In this document: positions 8,401-17,021 of the stretch, piece after piece | How positions within the stretch are numbered: position 1 is the stretch's first letter | Layout of the letters: each line of letters starts with the position of its first letter | Source of the DNA: Prosthecobacter vanneervenii | Lineage (GTDB): Bacteria > Verrucomicrobiota > Verrucomicrobiia > Verrucomicrobiales > Verrucomicrobiaceae | Direction of reading: 5' to 3' | Length of the DNA stretch: 64,000 bases | Assembly (NCBI RefSeq): GCF_014203095.1 | Contig: NZ_JACHIG010000005.1 | Coordinates: 186,001-250,000, forward strand | Notes under the pieces: model-generated | The model's database searches: none | What the model was told of the DNA's origin: nothing | What the model saw: the letters and a program-made list of their open reading frames with translations, nothing else | Program-made: the position numbers and the translations under genes

Positions 8401-9710
8401 TTCGGCTTCGTCGGGTCATAGAGATAGAAGTTGTCCATCCACACATCGCCCGGCCCGGTGAAGGCCAGCACGATCTCCGAGGTGCCCTGGCTCTGGATGG
8501 GATAGCTGCCCGACGTGGTGAACTGACAGCTGTACTTCTGCCAGGTGCCGGAGACGCCCGTCCAGGTGTTTGAGATGCCGCTGTAGGGGCCCGTGAGCCG
8601 GAAGGTCACAGCACCACCGGGCACGCCCTGCTGCTTCAGCCACACCTCGGCACAGTAGGTGGTATTAGGTGCCAGCGCGCCGTAGTAGCCATCTGGCGCG
8701 GCCAGGCGGAACTGCCGCACGCTGACTTCACCTGCCCCGCTGGCGCTGAGCTTCATGCTTGTCCTGCCTCCGTTTTCCGGGCAGGTCGTGCTGCTGTCGC
8801 GCATCTTCGTCGCCCCTGTGCCGACCTCGCGCCAGGTGTCATTGCCATTGAAAAAGCTCTGCACCCGGGGGCTGATCTTGTTCATCGGCACATTGTCCGG
8901 ATTGGAGTCGATGATGTAAACATCCCCAGCCGCCAGCGTGGCACCGCTGCCGCTGAGGTAGATGCGATTGTGCAGCGCCGGATCTGACTCCGCGCGGTAA
9001 ACCCAGTAGCCATAGAGATCGGGGTCGCTGTTCGCATTCCAGGTCAGCGTCACCGTGCCATTGGCATTGGCGGTGGCCACCAGCCCCGTCGGTGCCGCAG
9101 GGGCGGTGGAGTCCGTGACCGTCTGTGTCACCGTGCCTGTCACCGCATCCGCCACGCCGCCGCCTGCCAGCGCCACGATGCTTTGCACATTGGAGTTTCC
9201 CGAGGTGTTGCCGGACGAATCGTAGGCCCGCACCGTGTAGTAGTACGTTTTTCCCGCGACGAGCCCGCCATCATGAAAGGTGGTGCTCGTGAGCCGGTTG
9301 CTGATCAGCCGGTTGAAGCCGCCGATGTATTGCGAGATCGTCCCCGTGCGCAGCAGCGTCACCTGCCCGCCAACCACGCGATACACCCGGATGCCTGCAC
9401 CGTCGAAGAAACCGTCTCCCAGCAGGTCATACACCGTGGTCGTGGCATTTGCGGCATTGATCAGGTAGTCCGCACCGCCGCCCGTGGCCGTGCCCATCTT
9501 GCGCAGCACGAACGGCTCAAAGCCCGGGTCCATGGCCTTGTTGTTGTAGTCTGGAAAGCCGTTGATCGCGATGTTTGTGCCGTAGCGGTCAGGGCTCTGC
9601 GTGACGACCGTGGTGTTGATGGTGAAGTCAGCGGCCGCATTGGGATTCTCCGCGAGAGACGGCCATTCAGCACGCAGGAGCAAGACGGAAAGGAAGAGGA
9701 TTCGTTTCAT
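5418..9710 (-). CDS. Very large secreted FN3/carbohydrate-binding protein, glycoside-hydrolase-like
   Basis: A 1430-residue exported protein. 'MKRILFLSVLLLRAEW' is a probable signal. An FN3-type domain with 'PAAPTGLVATANANGTVTLT' follows near residue 205. Residues about 300-440 look like a carbohydrate-binding jelly-roll. Residues about 450-900 resemble a TIM-barrel glycosidase ('RIEYGNEMWNPAFEWG', with a Glu where an acid/base would be expected). Then come an Ig-like 'FSQPVTGFTASDVIVGG' domain, a laminin-G-like region, and the C-terminal 'LADPDNDGAPNLLEYALGS' calcium-motif tail common in secreted verrucomicrobial proteins. Probably involved in polysaccharide binding or degradation; enzyme class and substrate are unknown. 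Confidence 0.75.
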   Translation of the reverse strand: MKRILFLSVLLLRAEWPSLAENPNAAADFTINTTVVTQSPDRYGTNIAINGFPDYNNKAMDPGFEPFVLRKMGTATGGGADYLINAANATTTVYDLLGDGFFDGAGIRVYRVVGGQVTLLRTGTISQYIGGFNRLISNRLTSTTFHDGGLVAGKTYYYTVRAYDSSGNTSGNSNVQSIVALAGGGVADAVTGTVTQTVTDSTAPAAPTGLVATANANGTVTLTWNANSDPDLYGYWVYRAESDPALHNRIYLSGSGATLAAGDVYIIDSNPDNVPMNKISPRVQSFFNGNDTWREVGTGATKMRDSSTTCPENGGRTSMKLSASGAGEVSVRQFRLAAPDGYYGALAPNTTYCAEVWLKQQGVPGGAVTFRLTGPYSGISNTWTGVSGTWQKYSCQFTTSGSYPIQSQGTSEIVLAFTGPGDVWMDNFYLYDPTKPKFELRAEAKQQLVDFSPGWIRSHTGHTDATWGSTMEDWTNEDALAQNQFANGGGRSRPEQPYHLPFMLQLAKDSGANPWLIVGSYMSEQEWANLMEYLAGPAGTPYGDKRIAQRGGNTTPWTAEFPRLRIEYGNEMWNPAFEWGLGGVANGQFAEYFFNQARQSPYYAAIAGKVDFVLDGQLVSAATNGYAASGMQVAPAAGAPGRLATYANLAMYIGGWDANIIIGGGQVNPAGFADYLMYSGTYGKYWFDQQAQTRDTITAQGRAYRLGNYECGPGYGLPSGGSLYNPVSEAYGKSLAAGVATLDCFLYGTCKRVDPQCYFTLQTGVNWASHAYLNNGNHPYASWLALQMRNRYASGDMIATSINTVPTHDQPAWINSTNGGVAAPAAPSTPLTACYAFRDGAKYSVFVLSRKYSGDTPVTLRLPFNAVSSATLYKLTGAPDARNDQGVYNIQEQQQTVTDFAQNYAFTLPASSAYLYVFNGASTVTETNPACTITQALAQADPTSTQSISFNVHFSQPVTGFTASDVIVGGTAGANTVTVTEIAPNLGTDFQVDVIGMTNSGTVTIDVPANAAFNASAQGSMAASVIDNSVQFNLAPFVAYEDFNLAPSSAPTAPFLNAVGTGAGFAAGWQVTNFNAATYGDGYKLATTTPLSYLNLRRTGSYAAGGKSFDVAARQLDVDNTFAFYKIGGSSPSAIGRSGTTLWMSALFRKDTADSNRLLLFTLPTTSNLSVGGSNLGLGFCGDIPAVSMVGSTRYWSLQVRNAANNGFDCVRSNVPVVSGQTALLVLRCSFGATDAFDLFVNPASLGGAAPATADASWTTTGVTNISMAMLGYSGGTTGTNQSGIDEIRFGQSFADVTPAFTPVESWRMTYFGAAAASGSAADLADPDNDGAPNLLEYALGSLPMNSSVRNAPLPATTAVNGQDYLTLSVPWNTAATDVTFTVEVSGDLVTWNSGPAYTTVVSTGSSLIVRDNTPMTAAVKRFMRLRVAR

Positions 9711-9848
9711 GGATCACCTGCCATGAATCAATCTGCAACCACGCGGGAAAGCAGATTAAAAGCTCTTCATGTTCAGCCCGCGAAACAACTCCAGACCCTG
9801 TGCACAGGCGCAGGGTTCATCTCATGAGATCAAACGCAGCGGTGTCAC

Positions 9849-10994
9849 TTAGACCACAGGTCCTGCCACATCCTTCCACTTGGCGTGCCATTCCTTGAAG
9901 ACGATGGGGGAGATCTCGCTGGGCTTGATCTCGCTGCGGCCGCCCCAGAAGACGTTGGTGTATTCCAGGGGGATGCCCACATCGGCCAGGTGCTTGTCGA
10001 TGGCGGCCTTGTGCGCCAGCACGGTTTCCTTGTCGGTGCCGTGGATGACGCCCATGATGTTCACATTGGCAAAGCGGTCGCCGCCTTCACGCCAGTAGCA
10101 GTGGGTCATGATGGGGTGGCGGCCCACCTCGCCACCGGCGCGTTCTTCCATGCCCTTGGGCACCTTCCAGTGGAAGAGTGCATTGAAGCGCGTGACGCGC
10201 ACGCCTGCGGCGCTGGGCTTCACATGCTCCAGGAAGGTGGAGAAGCGGCCGATCACGCCTTTTTTGTCCAGACGCTTCGCCACTTCGCAGAATTTTTCCA
10301 GCGAGACACCGGCGGCCTTGGCGCGGCCTTCCCAGGGGTTGGGGCCCACTTCTTCGGGAGTCAGGTCGCCTTTGAGATGCAGCAGCACATTCCACTCCTC
10401 CTCGTCCAGCTCGGCGATGTTGGTGGTCATCATCTTGGCGGGCTCGTCGGCTTTCTCGCCGGGTTCCATGGTCTTGCGGCGCACGTGGCCCACGCCGAGG
10501 GCGAAGATGCCGTGGGCCTGCATGGTGTAGTAGTTTTCCGCGCCGATCAGGCGGGCCAGCACATCGCAGTGGTCATTGATGTTGCGATCCTGCGGCACCT
10601 TCAGGGTGGTCCACAGGCGGTAGTCGCTGCCGCTGACCTCGCGGTCGGTGGAGCGCAGCACCACGTGGCCGGAGAAGGGGTCTTCTTTGAAGAGGAACTC
10701 AAAGGCGGCCTCCAGCTTTTCGGTGGGCACCTTCCAGGCCACCAGCGCGCCTTCGGCCAGCTTGTTGGCCAGCAGGGTCTGGCGCACGCGGCGGATCACG
10801 CCTGCGCGCAGCATGGCGCGGATGCGCTCCACCACGGTCTCCAGCGGCAGGCCGCAGCCCTCGGCGATGTCCTGAAACGGCGTGGGGGTGAAGCCCTTGA
10901 TGCGGTCCTCGCTCACGGCCAGGATCTGGGCGTTCACGGGGTCGGTGTGCTCGGTGGGGACGGCGGCAGGGGGAGTGGCGGTGGCGACGGACAT
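9849..10994 (-). CDS. Tandem AsnC/Lrp-type siroheme decarboxylase-like protein (AhbA/AhbB-like fusion)
   Basis: A 381-residue protein with two similar halves, each a winged helix plus an AsnC-like alpha/beta domain. Half one is about 20-170 ('IAEGCGLPLETVVERIRAML', 'GVIRRVRQTLL'). Half two is about 190-370 ('VIGRFSTFLEHV', then 'MTHCYWREGGDRFANVNIMG'). The His-Cys-Tyr-x-Arg stretch and the 'SEIKPSEI' tail match siroheme decarboxylases (AhbA/B, NirDLGH), which remove acetate carboxyls from siroheme on the way to heme or heme d1. A plain Lrp regulator is less likely because of this motif. A CbiX-type chelatase lies divergently 0.7 kb away and a cobA-hemD fusion at 55 kb, consistent with a siroheme route. 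Confidence 0.75.
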   Translation of the reverse strand: MSVATATPPAAVPTEHTDPVNAQILAVSEDRIKGFTPTPFQDIAEGCGLPLETVVERIRAMLRAGVIRRVRQTLLANKLAEGALVAWKVPTEKLEAAFEFLFKEDPFSGHVVLRSTDREVSGSDYRLWTTLKVPQDRNINDHCDVLARLIGAENYYTMQAHGIFALGVGHVRRKTMEPGEKADEPAKMMTTNIAELDEEEWNVLLHLKGDLTPEEVGPNPWEGRAKAAGVSLEKFCEVAKRLDKKGVIGRFSTFLEHVKPSAAGVRVTRFNALFHWKVPKGMEERAGGEVGRHPIMTHCYWREGGDRFANVNIMGVIHGTDKETVLAHKAAIDKHLADVGIPLEYTNVFWGGRSEIKPSEISPIVFKEWHAKWKDVAGPVV

Positions 10995-11122
10995 GGCTGG
11001 GAAAATCGGCGGGGGGTTGGGGGGGCGGGTAGGAAAGAGGCACCATTAACAACGCCCCGAAGGAATGCGAGATTTGAAATTTGTGATTTAGCATGCGCCG
11101 ATTGCCGTCTAGGATGCCGCCC

Positions 11123-11500
11123 ATGGACCACCGCAAGCCCACCGCCGCCATGCGCCGGCGCCACAACCTCATCGCCGAATGGCGGGGGGTGGAGGACGGG
11201 CCGCTGATGGACCTGCCGACCCTGATGGTGGGAAACCTGGCCGCGCAGATCGTAGCCCAGGCCGGGCTGGCCAATCGCGTGAAGCTGGAGGACATCCTGG
11301 CCGCCTGGCAGGAGATCGTGGGGGCCTTTCTCTTCAAGCTCACCCGCCCGGACACCTTTGAGCGCGGCGTGCTGACCGTGCGCCTGCTCCAGCCCACCGC
11401 GCACCATGCGCTGATGCAGGAAAAGGTGAAAATCCTCCGCCGCCTGCAGGAAAAGCTGCCCGATGCCAAGATCAAGGACGTGAGATTCCGGCACGGGTGA
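11123..11500 (+). CDS. DUF721/DciA-like protein
   Basis: A 125-residue protein from ATG 11123, preferred to a start at 11093 which precedes the conserved part. Helical N-terminus, then the DUF721 core: 'LEDILAAWQEIVGAFLFKLT' and 'FERGVLTVRLLQPTAHHALM' around residues 53-105. DUF721 includes DciA, the replicative helicase loader/partner in bacteria lacking DnaC/DnaI, so a role at the DnaB helicase is plausible. It is transcribed away from the Ahb-like gene across a 128-bp intergenic region. Confidence 0.75.
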   Translation: MDHRKPTAAMRRRHNLIAEWRGVEDGPLMDLPTLMVGNLAAQIVAQAGLANRVKLEDILAAWQEIVGAFLFKLTRPDTFERGVLTVRLLQPTAHHALMQEKVKILRRLQEKLPDAKIKDVRFRHG

Positions 11501-11703
11501 GAAAGACGGCATGACGAATTGTTTCCCAACTGCGGGCGGCTGACGTAGAAGAGTGTCACGCCAGCCCGTTATTCTGCTCCTTTTCCTCCTCTTTCCTCTT
11601 TTTCGGCCAACTCATCATGAATCAGCCAGCGTTCGCGCTTTGATCGAGGACGAGTTCGAGTAGGAGGACGAGGACGAATCAATCACTTCTCACTTTCTTC
11701 GCT

Positions 11704-13179
11704 TTGACCTCACACAAACACGCCGCACTCATCGTCGTCGGTCATGGTTCCACCACGAACCCGGACTCCAGCGAGCCCACGCACCGCCACGCCGACACCA
11801 TCCGCCGCCGGGGCCTCTTCCGCGAGGTGGCCTGCTGCTTCTGGAAAGAGGAGCCCAACATGCGCGAGGTCTATGAGATGGTGGACAGCGACGTCATCTA
11901 CATCGTGCCCAATTTCATCAGCGAGGGCTACTTCTGCCAGCAGGTGCTCCCGCGCGAGCTCCGGCTCGATGGCCCCACCACGCAGCGCGATGGCAAGACC
12001 ATCCGCTACTGCGACCCCGTGGGCATCCACCCCAACATGACGCGCCTGCTGCTGCAGCGCGCCGACGAGGTGGCCCCGCACGTGCCGCGAGAGCAGACCA
12101 GCCTCGTCATCGTGGGCCATGGCACCAGTTTGAATGAGAACTCCACCAAGGCCATCCAAGACCAGGTGGCGCTCATCCGCGCCGGGCACTATGGCTTTGC
12201 CGAAGTGCTGGACGCCTACATGGAGGAGGCCCCCTTTGTGAAGGACTGGGCCACGCTCACCACCGCGCCCAATGTCGTCGTGGTGCCCTTCTTCATCGCC
12301 GATGGCCTGCACAGCTTTCAGGACATCCCCGTGCTCCTCGGCATGCGCGAGGAGGTGGGCGAGGCACTGAGCGAGAGCGGCGTCTTCCACCAGAACCCGC
12401 ACCTGCTCCAGGGCCGCAGCATCTACTACAGCGGCGCCATCGGCACCGAGTCTCTGATGGCCGATGTCATTCTCGATCAGGTGCACGACTTCGACGTGAA
12501 GCACGGCGTGCAAGACACACCCGGCATGGCCAATGACGAGATCAAATCCTCCCTCGCCTACTGGCTCAATTCCGGCATCGATGAGATCGGCGAGATCGCC
12601 ATCATAACGAACACAGACGGCAGCTACTCGCTCTGCCACACGGCAGATCGTGGCAAAGACGGCCTGCAGGTGCACCACGAGGCACACGATGCCCTCTACA
12701 TCGCCCGCAACGACGCTGCTGGCACCTTCCGCCCTCTGCACTCCGCGCCCACGCTGAATCGCGGCTGGCGGCTCGACCTCGCTGATCTCGAAGAGCTGCG
12801 CCTCGCGCTGGATTTCTTCTACCCCGCCGCCATCGGCATGGCGCGTGCGCTTGAGCAGGAAAAACTCTCCGCCGTGCCGCTGCGCGATCTCCTCGGTCGC
12901 CAGACCGGCATGTACCGCTTTGCCAACAACATCACCGACGATCAGGCCCATGCCATGATCGGCAAGACCTGCGCCAACACCAAGTGCCTGCGCCGCATCC
13001 TCTGGCCCCTCACCGCCACCCAGCCCATGGCCGGAGCCGCCGCCTCAAAGACACAGCCCAGCCACGCCGACAACGCCATCCCCCTGCTCTGCATTGAAGC
13101 CTGCACGCATGTCGTCTCCGCAGCGCGCAAAGTAGCGCGGGAGAATCATGAGGCGAAGGAGAAGGCCGCAGTGGGGTGA
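11704..13179 (+). CDS. Double CbiX-type chelatase with C-terminal Fe-S-like domain (DR2241-type)
   Basis: A 491-residue protein with two consecutive CbiX/SirB-like domains. The first starts 'LIVVGHGSTTNP' (metal-binding His14); the second 'LVIVGHGTSLNENSTKAI' near residue 136. The C-terminal third has a cysteine set, 'CANTKCLRR' near 422 and 'LLCIEACTHV' near 464, that could hold an Fe-S cluster, as described for Deinococcus DR2241-type proteins. CbiX/SirB enzymes insert Co or Fe into sirohydrochlorin. The start is a TTG at 11704; the first in-frame ATG would lie inside the metal-binding motif. The upstream 200 bp contain purine-rich 'GAGGACGAG' repeats and no gene. Confidence 0.8.
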   Translation: MTSHKHAALIVVGHGSTTNPDSSEPTHRHADTIRRRGLFREVACCFWKEEPNMREVYEMVDSDVIYIVPNFISEGYFCQQVLPRELRLDGPTTQRDGKTIRYCDPVGIHPNMTRLLLQRADEVAPHVPREQTSLVIVGHGTSLNENSTKAIQDQVALIRAGHYGFAEVLDAYMEEAPFVKDWATLTTAPNVVVVPFFIADGLHSFQDIPVLLGMREEVGEALSESGVFHQNPHLLQGRSIYYSGAIGTESLMADVILDQVHDFDVKHGVQDTPGMANDEIKSSLAYWLNSGIDEIGEIAIITNTDGSYSLCHTADRGKDGLQVHHEAHDALYIARNDAAGTFRPLHSAPTLNRGWRLDLADLEELRLALDFFYPAAIGMARALEQEKLSAVPLRDLLGRQTGMYRFANNITDDQAHAMIGKTCANTKCLRRILWPLTATQPMAGAAASKTQPSHADNAIPLLCIEACTHVVSAARKVARENHEAKEKAAVG

Positions 13180-13296
13180 TATGCGGCAGGTGGGGCCTGC
13201 GGTGGAAACAGAAAGCGCAATACACGAGACTCTCGTAGCCATCTGCTCTGGATGGCGGAGCCAACCGGGGGGCGATGTTACGCGCCAGGCGTCTCG

Positions 13297-13743
13297 TCAG
13301 TCTCCCACCCTCCCTACCTCCACCCCCAGATGTCGGCACACGGCGCAGGCCAGGGGAAAGCCGATCTCCTCATCGGCGGAGGCAAAGACCTTCAACTGGA
13401 TCAGCATGGAGATGAGCTTGTAGGGCTTGAGATGAAGCAGATCCGCCAGGGCTCCAATCGTCAGCAGGTCTGGCAGGAGCACCGATGCTGGCAGCGGAGG
13501 AAGAGATTCGGAAAGAGGTGCTGGGACATGCTTTTCCAGCCAGGCTGTGATCAGATCCGCATGCATCAGCGCGGTTTTCCGCTTGGCAGCCAGATCCGCC
13601 GCCGCCTGCTCCTGCTGGCGGATGACATCATACAGATCCTTGCAGCCCTCAGGCAGCAGGTAGCGCGGCTTTTCGCGATCAAAGAGCGTCAGATCATCTT
13701 CCACGCGCCATGCATAGCAGCGGAGGGGCACTTTTACCAGCAC
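13297..13743 (-). CDS. Small protein with C-terminal IF2_N-like domain
   Basis: A 148-residue protein. Residues about 94-141 ('LTIGALADLLHLKPYKLISM' followed by 'LKVFASADEEIGFPLA') match the IF2_N module found at the N-terminus of bacterial translation initiation factor IF-2. The first 80 residues are charged and helical ('DVIRQQEQAAADLAAKRK') with no family I recognise. A free-standing IF2_N protein is unusual; a ribosome- or RNA-related role is a guess. It is divergent from the DUF1015 gene, 103 bp apart. Confidence 0.6.
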   Translation of the reverse strand: MLVKVPLRCYAWRVEDDLTLFDREKPRYLLPEGCKDLYDVIRQQEQAAADLAAKRKTALMHADLITAWLEKHVPAPLSESLPPLPASVLLPDLLTIGALADLLHLKPYKLISMLIQLKVFASADEEIGFPLACAVCRHLGVEVGRVGD

Positions 13744-13846
13744 CTCGGTGCCAGCGAGATCAGCCGACAGCTTTATTCGGAATCATGAAGCAAATCCGCC
13801 CACGAGTGCCGTTTGACAAGCGCCCCCCCGCGTTCTATCCCGCCCC

Positions 13847-15082
13847 ATGCGCATCCGCACATTCCAAGGTCTCGTCCCCACCCAGAAAAACGCCCCCGAA
13901 GTCGCCGCCGTCCCCTATGACGTGGTGAACCGCGAGGAGGCAGCCGCCCTTGCCAAAGGCAAGCCCTTCAGCCTCCTGCATGTGGACCGTGCCGAGATCG
14001 ACCTGGACCCCGAGATCGACCCCTATTCCGCCCCCGTCTATGCCAAGGCCCGTGAGAACTTTGACCGCCTGCAAAAGGACGGCATCCTCGTCCGCGAAAG
14101 CAAGCCCTGCATGTACCTCTACCGCCAGGTGATCGCCGGCCATAGCCAGACCGGCCTCGTGACCGTCTGCCACACCGAGGACTACGAGAAGGACATCATC
14201 AAAAAGCACGAAAAGACCCGCCAGGACAAGGAAGACGACCGCACCAATCTGGTGGACAAGCTGGACGCCAACACCGGCCCCATCTTCCTCACCTACCGCC
14301 AGCGCCCCGGCATCACCGCCCTCATCGAGAGCTTCATGAAGGACGAGAAGCCCATCAATGACTTCACCGCCCCCGATGGCGTGCGTCATCAGGTCTGGCG
14401 CCTCTCCCTGGGCCTCTGCGTCTCTCTCACCGGCCTGTTTGAGAGCCAGGTGCCCTGCGCCTACGTGGCCGATGGACACCACCGCGCCGCCAGCGCCTTC
14501 CGCGTCAGCAAGATGCGCCGCGAGGCCAACCCGAACCACACCGGGCAGGAAAACTACAACTGGTTCCTCAGCGTGCTCTTCCCCGGCAACGAGCTCAAAA
14601 TCCTGCCCTACAACCGCGCGGTGAAGGACCTGAACTGCAATGACCGCGAGGAGTTTATCAAGAAGGTCGGCGAAGTCTTCACCCTCAAGCCCACCACGCT
14701 CAAATCCCCCACACAGCCCGGCCAGTGCTGCATGTACCTCAAGGACCAGTGGTATGAGCTCACTTGGCAGGCGGACAAAAACGCCAGCCCCATCGACCAG
14801 CTCGATGTGAGCATTCTGCAGGACCGCCTGCTCAAGCCCATCCTTGGCATCGACGACCCGCGCACCAGCAAGCGCATCGACTTCATCGGTGGCATCCGTG
14901 GCACCGCCGAGCTGGAAAAGCTGGTGAACGGCAAGGAGCACACCGTGGCCTTTTCCATGTACCCCACCACCGTGGATCAGCTCATGGCCATCTCAGACGT
15001 CGGCCAGATCATGCCGCCTAAGAGCACCTGGTTTGAGCCCAAGCTGCGCAGCGGTTTGTTCATCCACACGCTGGAGGGCTGA
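13847..15082 (+). CDS. DUF1015 family protein
   Basis: A 411-residue protein spanning the whole DUF1015 family: 'VPYDVVNREEA' near residue 22, 'GPIFLTYRQRPG' near 145, and 'YVADGHHRAASAF' with the DGHHR box at about 209-213. The same box occurs in ParB-like serine kinases (SerK/SbnI type), so nucleotide binding or a kinase-like activity is possible but unproven for this family. A short GC hairpin (15097-15114) lies just after the stop. Confidence 0.8.
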   Translation: MRIRTFQGLVPTQKNAPEVAAVPYDVVNREEAAALAKGKPFSLLHVDRAEIDLDPEIDPYSAPVYAKARENFDRLQKDGILVRESKPCMYLYRQVIAGHSQTGLVTVCHTEDYEKDIIKKHEKTRQDKEDDRTNLVDKLDANTGPIFLTYRQRPGITALIESFMKDEKPINDFTAPDGVRHQVWRLSLGLCVSLTGLFESQVPCAYVADGHHRAASAFRVSKMRREANPNHTGQENYNWFLSVLFPGNELKILPYNRAVKDLNCNDREEFIKKVGEVFTLKPTTLKSPTQPGQCCMYLKDQWYELTWQADKNASPIDQLDVSILQDRLLKPILGIDDPRTSKRIDFIGGIRGTAELEKLVNGKEHTVAFSMYPTTVDQLMAISDVGQIMPPKSTWFEPKLRSGLFIHTLEG

Positions 15083-15386
15083 GGCGACAAAGGAGCGCGG
15101 GCCTCCGGGCCCGCAGCACTCCGCCAGCACTGCAATCCCCGCATCACCCGCCTTGCGGTGCACGCTGTTCCTGCATCTCCGTAAACACACGCCTCGTGTG
15201 GGGATCAAGATGATCCCCCTCCGAAGCTGGGACGAAGCTTCCGTTGGCGAAGCCTCTGGAGGAGAGGGATCGTCCCGATCCCTCACGCTCTCGCAAAGAC
15301 CAGTGAGCTCGCGTTGAAGACAGGCCTGCCAGCGCACGGCATGCGCCATGGTGCATGGATGCCCCGCTTTCGGCTGATTCGCTGCC
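15083..15386. other. Gene-free spacer with three short hairpins
   Basis: No gene. Three perfect stem-loops are visible: 15097-15114 (GCGGGCC/GGCCCGC), 15201-15217 (GGGATCA/TGATCCC) and 15264-15284 (GAGGGATCG/CGATCCCTC). The first, 14 bp past the DUF1015 stop, could terminate that gene, though no T-run follows. The flanking genes converge here (one ends at 15082, the other at 15387), which fits a bidirectional termination zone or small repeat debris. Confidence 0.5.
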
Positions 15387-16919
15387 TCACTTCGCAGCCA
15401 GCTCGTAGCACACGGCTTCTTTGTCATTGCGCACCAGCAGCCAGCGGCCTGCGAGGGTGGGCGGATTCCAGGTCTTGCTGCTCAGGGCCTGCAGCTTCGC
15501 GACTTCCTCCAGCTTTGCCGGATTGGCTTTCACCAGAGCTACGAAACCCTTTTCGGCCTGCACTAGCAGCCAGTGATCTCCCAGCTTGATCTGCTGGCCA
15601 AAGCCGTAGCGCCCATCGCGCCAGACGCGCTCGCCGGTGGCCAGATCCACGCAGCAGAAGGTGCCCTCATCCAGCGCGTAGGCATGGCCGCCCAGCACGC
15701 TGGGGCTGCTGAATTTGGTGCGCGGCGCGCTGCTGCTCCAAACGGAGGAGACGGCCATCTTGCCTGCGGCATCCGCCTTGATCTCCAGCAGGTTGCTTTT
15801 CAGGCCGTAGCTGCTCGTCACGAGAATGCGGTCCGGCGACACCTGGGCAGGCTGGCAGACTTTGGGGAAAAAGCCCGGCCAGTCGAACTTCCACAGCACC
15901 GCACCTGTGGCGGGATCGTGCCCGGTCACCGAGTTGGCGTTCACACTCACGATCTGCTCGCGCCCGGCCACGGTGGCCAGCACGGGGGAGCTGTAGCTGC
16001 CGCCGTCCTCGCCTGCCTTCCACACGAGCTGCCCGTCGGCGATGCGGTAGGCCGCGAGGGTGATGCCCTTGTCGCCACCGCTGGCGATCACGTTTTCCCC
16101 CACGATCAGCGGGGAGGTGCTCTTGCCCCACTCGGGGTCCTTGGTGCTCTCGCAGTCCTTCAGCACGTCCTTGCTCCAGCGCGGCTTGCCGGTGGTCAGG
16201 TCCAGGCAGTTCAGCAGGCCTTTGGCACCGAGCGCCAGCACAGCATTGTGCGCCAGATCCACGGTGGGGGTGGCGCGCGGGCCGATGCCGCCCATAGGCT
16301 CATCAAAGCGTGCCTTGTCCGCATGGGCCCAGAGCAGCTTGCCGGTGGCCAGGTCATAGCAGGTCACATACTCCTCCTCGCCGCGCTGCTCCTGCGTCAG
16401 GGCACGACCGCCTGCCACAGAAAAGCCCGCCCAGCCATCGCCCACCTTGATGCGCCAGACCTCGCGCGGAGGATGCGCGGCCCAGTCGGTCTGCCAGTCA
16501 GGCTCGGGGTAGGCACCGTCTCCTTTGAGACCAAAGAAGCGCGGCATGTCCGCCGCACCCGCAGGCATGGGGGTGGGGGCCGCACCTGCGTCTGCCGCCG
16601 CCGCTTTTAATGCGGGCAGGGCTTCCGGCTTCTGCCAGCGCCACGCCAGGCTGGGCATGGCCGAGCCATCGGCGCTGCCGTCATAGCGGATCACATACTT
16701 GAACAAACCCCAGATGCAGGCGATGCCGACCGCAAATACGCCCAGGCGCCGGAGCCGCATGCCCTTCCTGTGCAGCGCCCACCAGAGGGCCATGAGCAGA
16801 AGGTACAGCGGCACCAGCAGCATGATGCTGGCAGAGCGGAACACGTGATCGGTGCTCCATAGCCAGACGAAGACACCGCCTACCAGCAGCGTGAGGATGA
16901 GGGGGAATTTGGGGGGCAT
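15387..16919 (-). CDS. Membrane-anchored PQQ-type beta-propeller protein
   Basis: A 510-residue protein from ATG 16919 ('MPPKFPLILTLLVGGVFVWL'), chosen because it begins the membrane region. About three hydrophobic helices occupy residues 5-80. A large soluble propeller follows, with PQQ_2-type repeats: 'TCYDLATGKLLWAH', 'NCLDLTTGKPRWS', 'TGHDPATGAVLWKF', 'CCVDLATGERVWR'. These repeats resemble BamB and PQQ dehydrogenases, but I see no catalytic dehydrogenase motif, so a binding or scaffold role is likely. It is divergent from the ThuA-like gene. Confidence 0.8.
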   Translation of the reverse strand: MPPKFPLILTLLVGGVFVWLWSTDHVFRSASIMLLVPLYLLLMALWWALHRKGMRLRRLGVFAVGIACIWGLFKYVIRYDGSADGSAMPSLAWRWQKPEALPALKAAAADAGAAPTPMPAGAADMPRFFGLKGDGAYPEPDWQTDWAAHPPREVWRIKVGDGWAGFSVAGGRALTQEQRGEEEYVTCYDLATGKLLWAHADKARFDEPMGGIGPRATPTVDLAHNAVLALGAKGLLNCLDLTTGKPRWSKDVLKDCESTKDPEWGKSTSPLIVGENVIASGGDKGITLAAYRIADGQLVWKAGEDGGSYSSPVLATVAGREQIVSVNANSVTGHDPATGAVLWKFDWPGFFPKVCQPAQVSPDRILVTSSYGLKSNLLEIKADAAGKMAVSSVWSSSAPRTKFSSPSVLGGHAYALDEGTFCCVDLATGERVWRDGRYGFGQQIKLGDHWLLVQAEKGFVALVKANPAKLEEVAKLQALSSKTWNPPTLAGRWLLVRNDKEAVCYELAAK

Positions 16920-17021
16920 GAGGGAATGGGGGGGCTGCAAGTTACGCCTGTCGCAGGTCGGAGGAAATGGCTGGCATTATCCGACGTATGTCTCATTCTC
17001 GCCCACTTCCAACCAACGTTC

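Noticed and set aside
9885-11207. A 440-codon plus-strand frame antisense to the siroheme decarboxylase-like gene
   Set aside because: Low-complexity His/Gly/Ala translation, and it runs across the divergent promoter region into the DUF721 gene.
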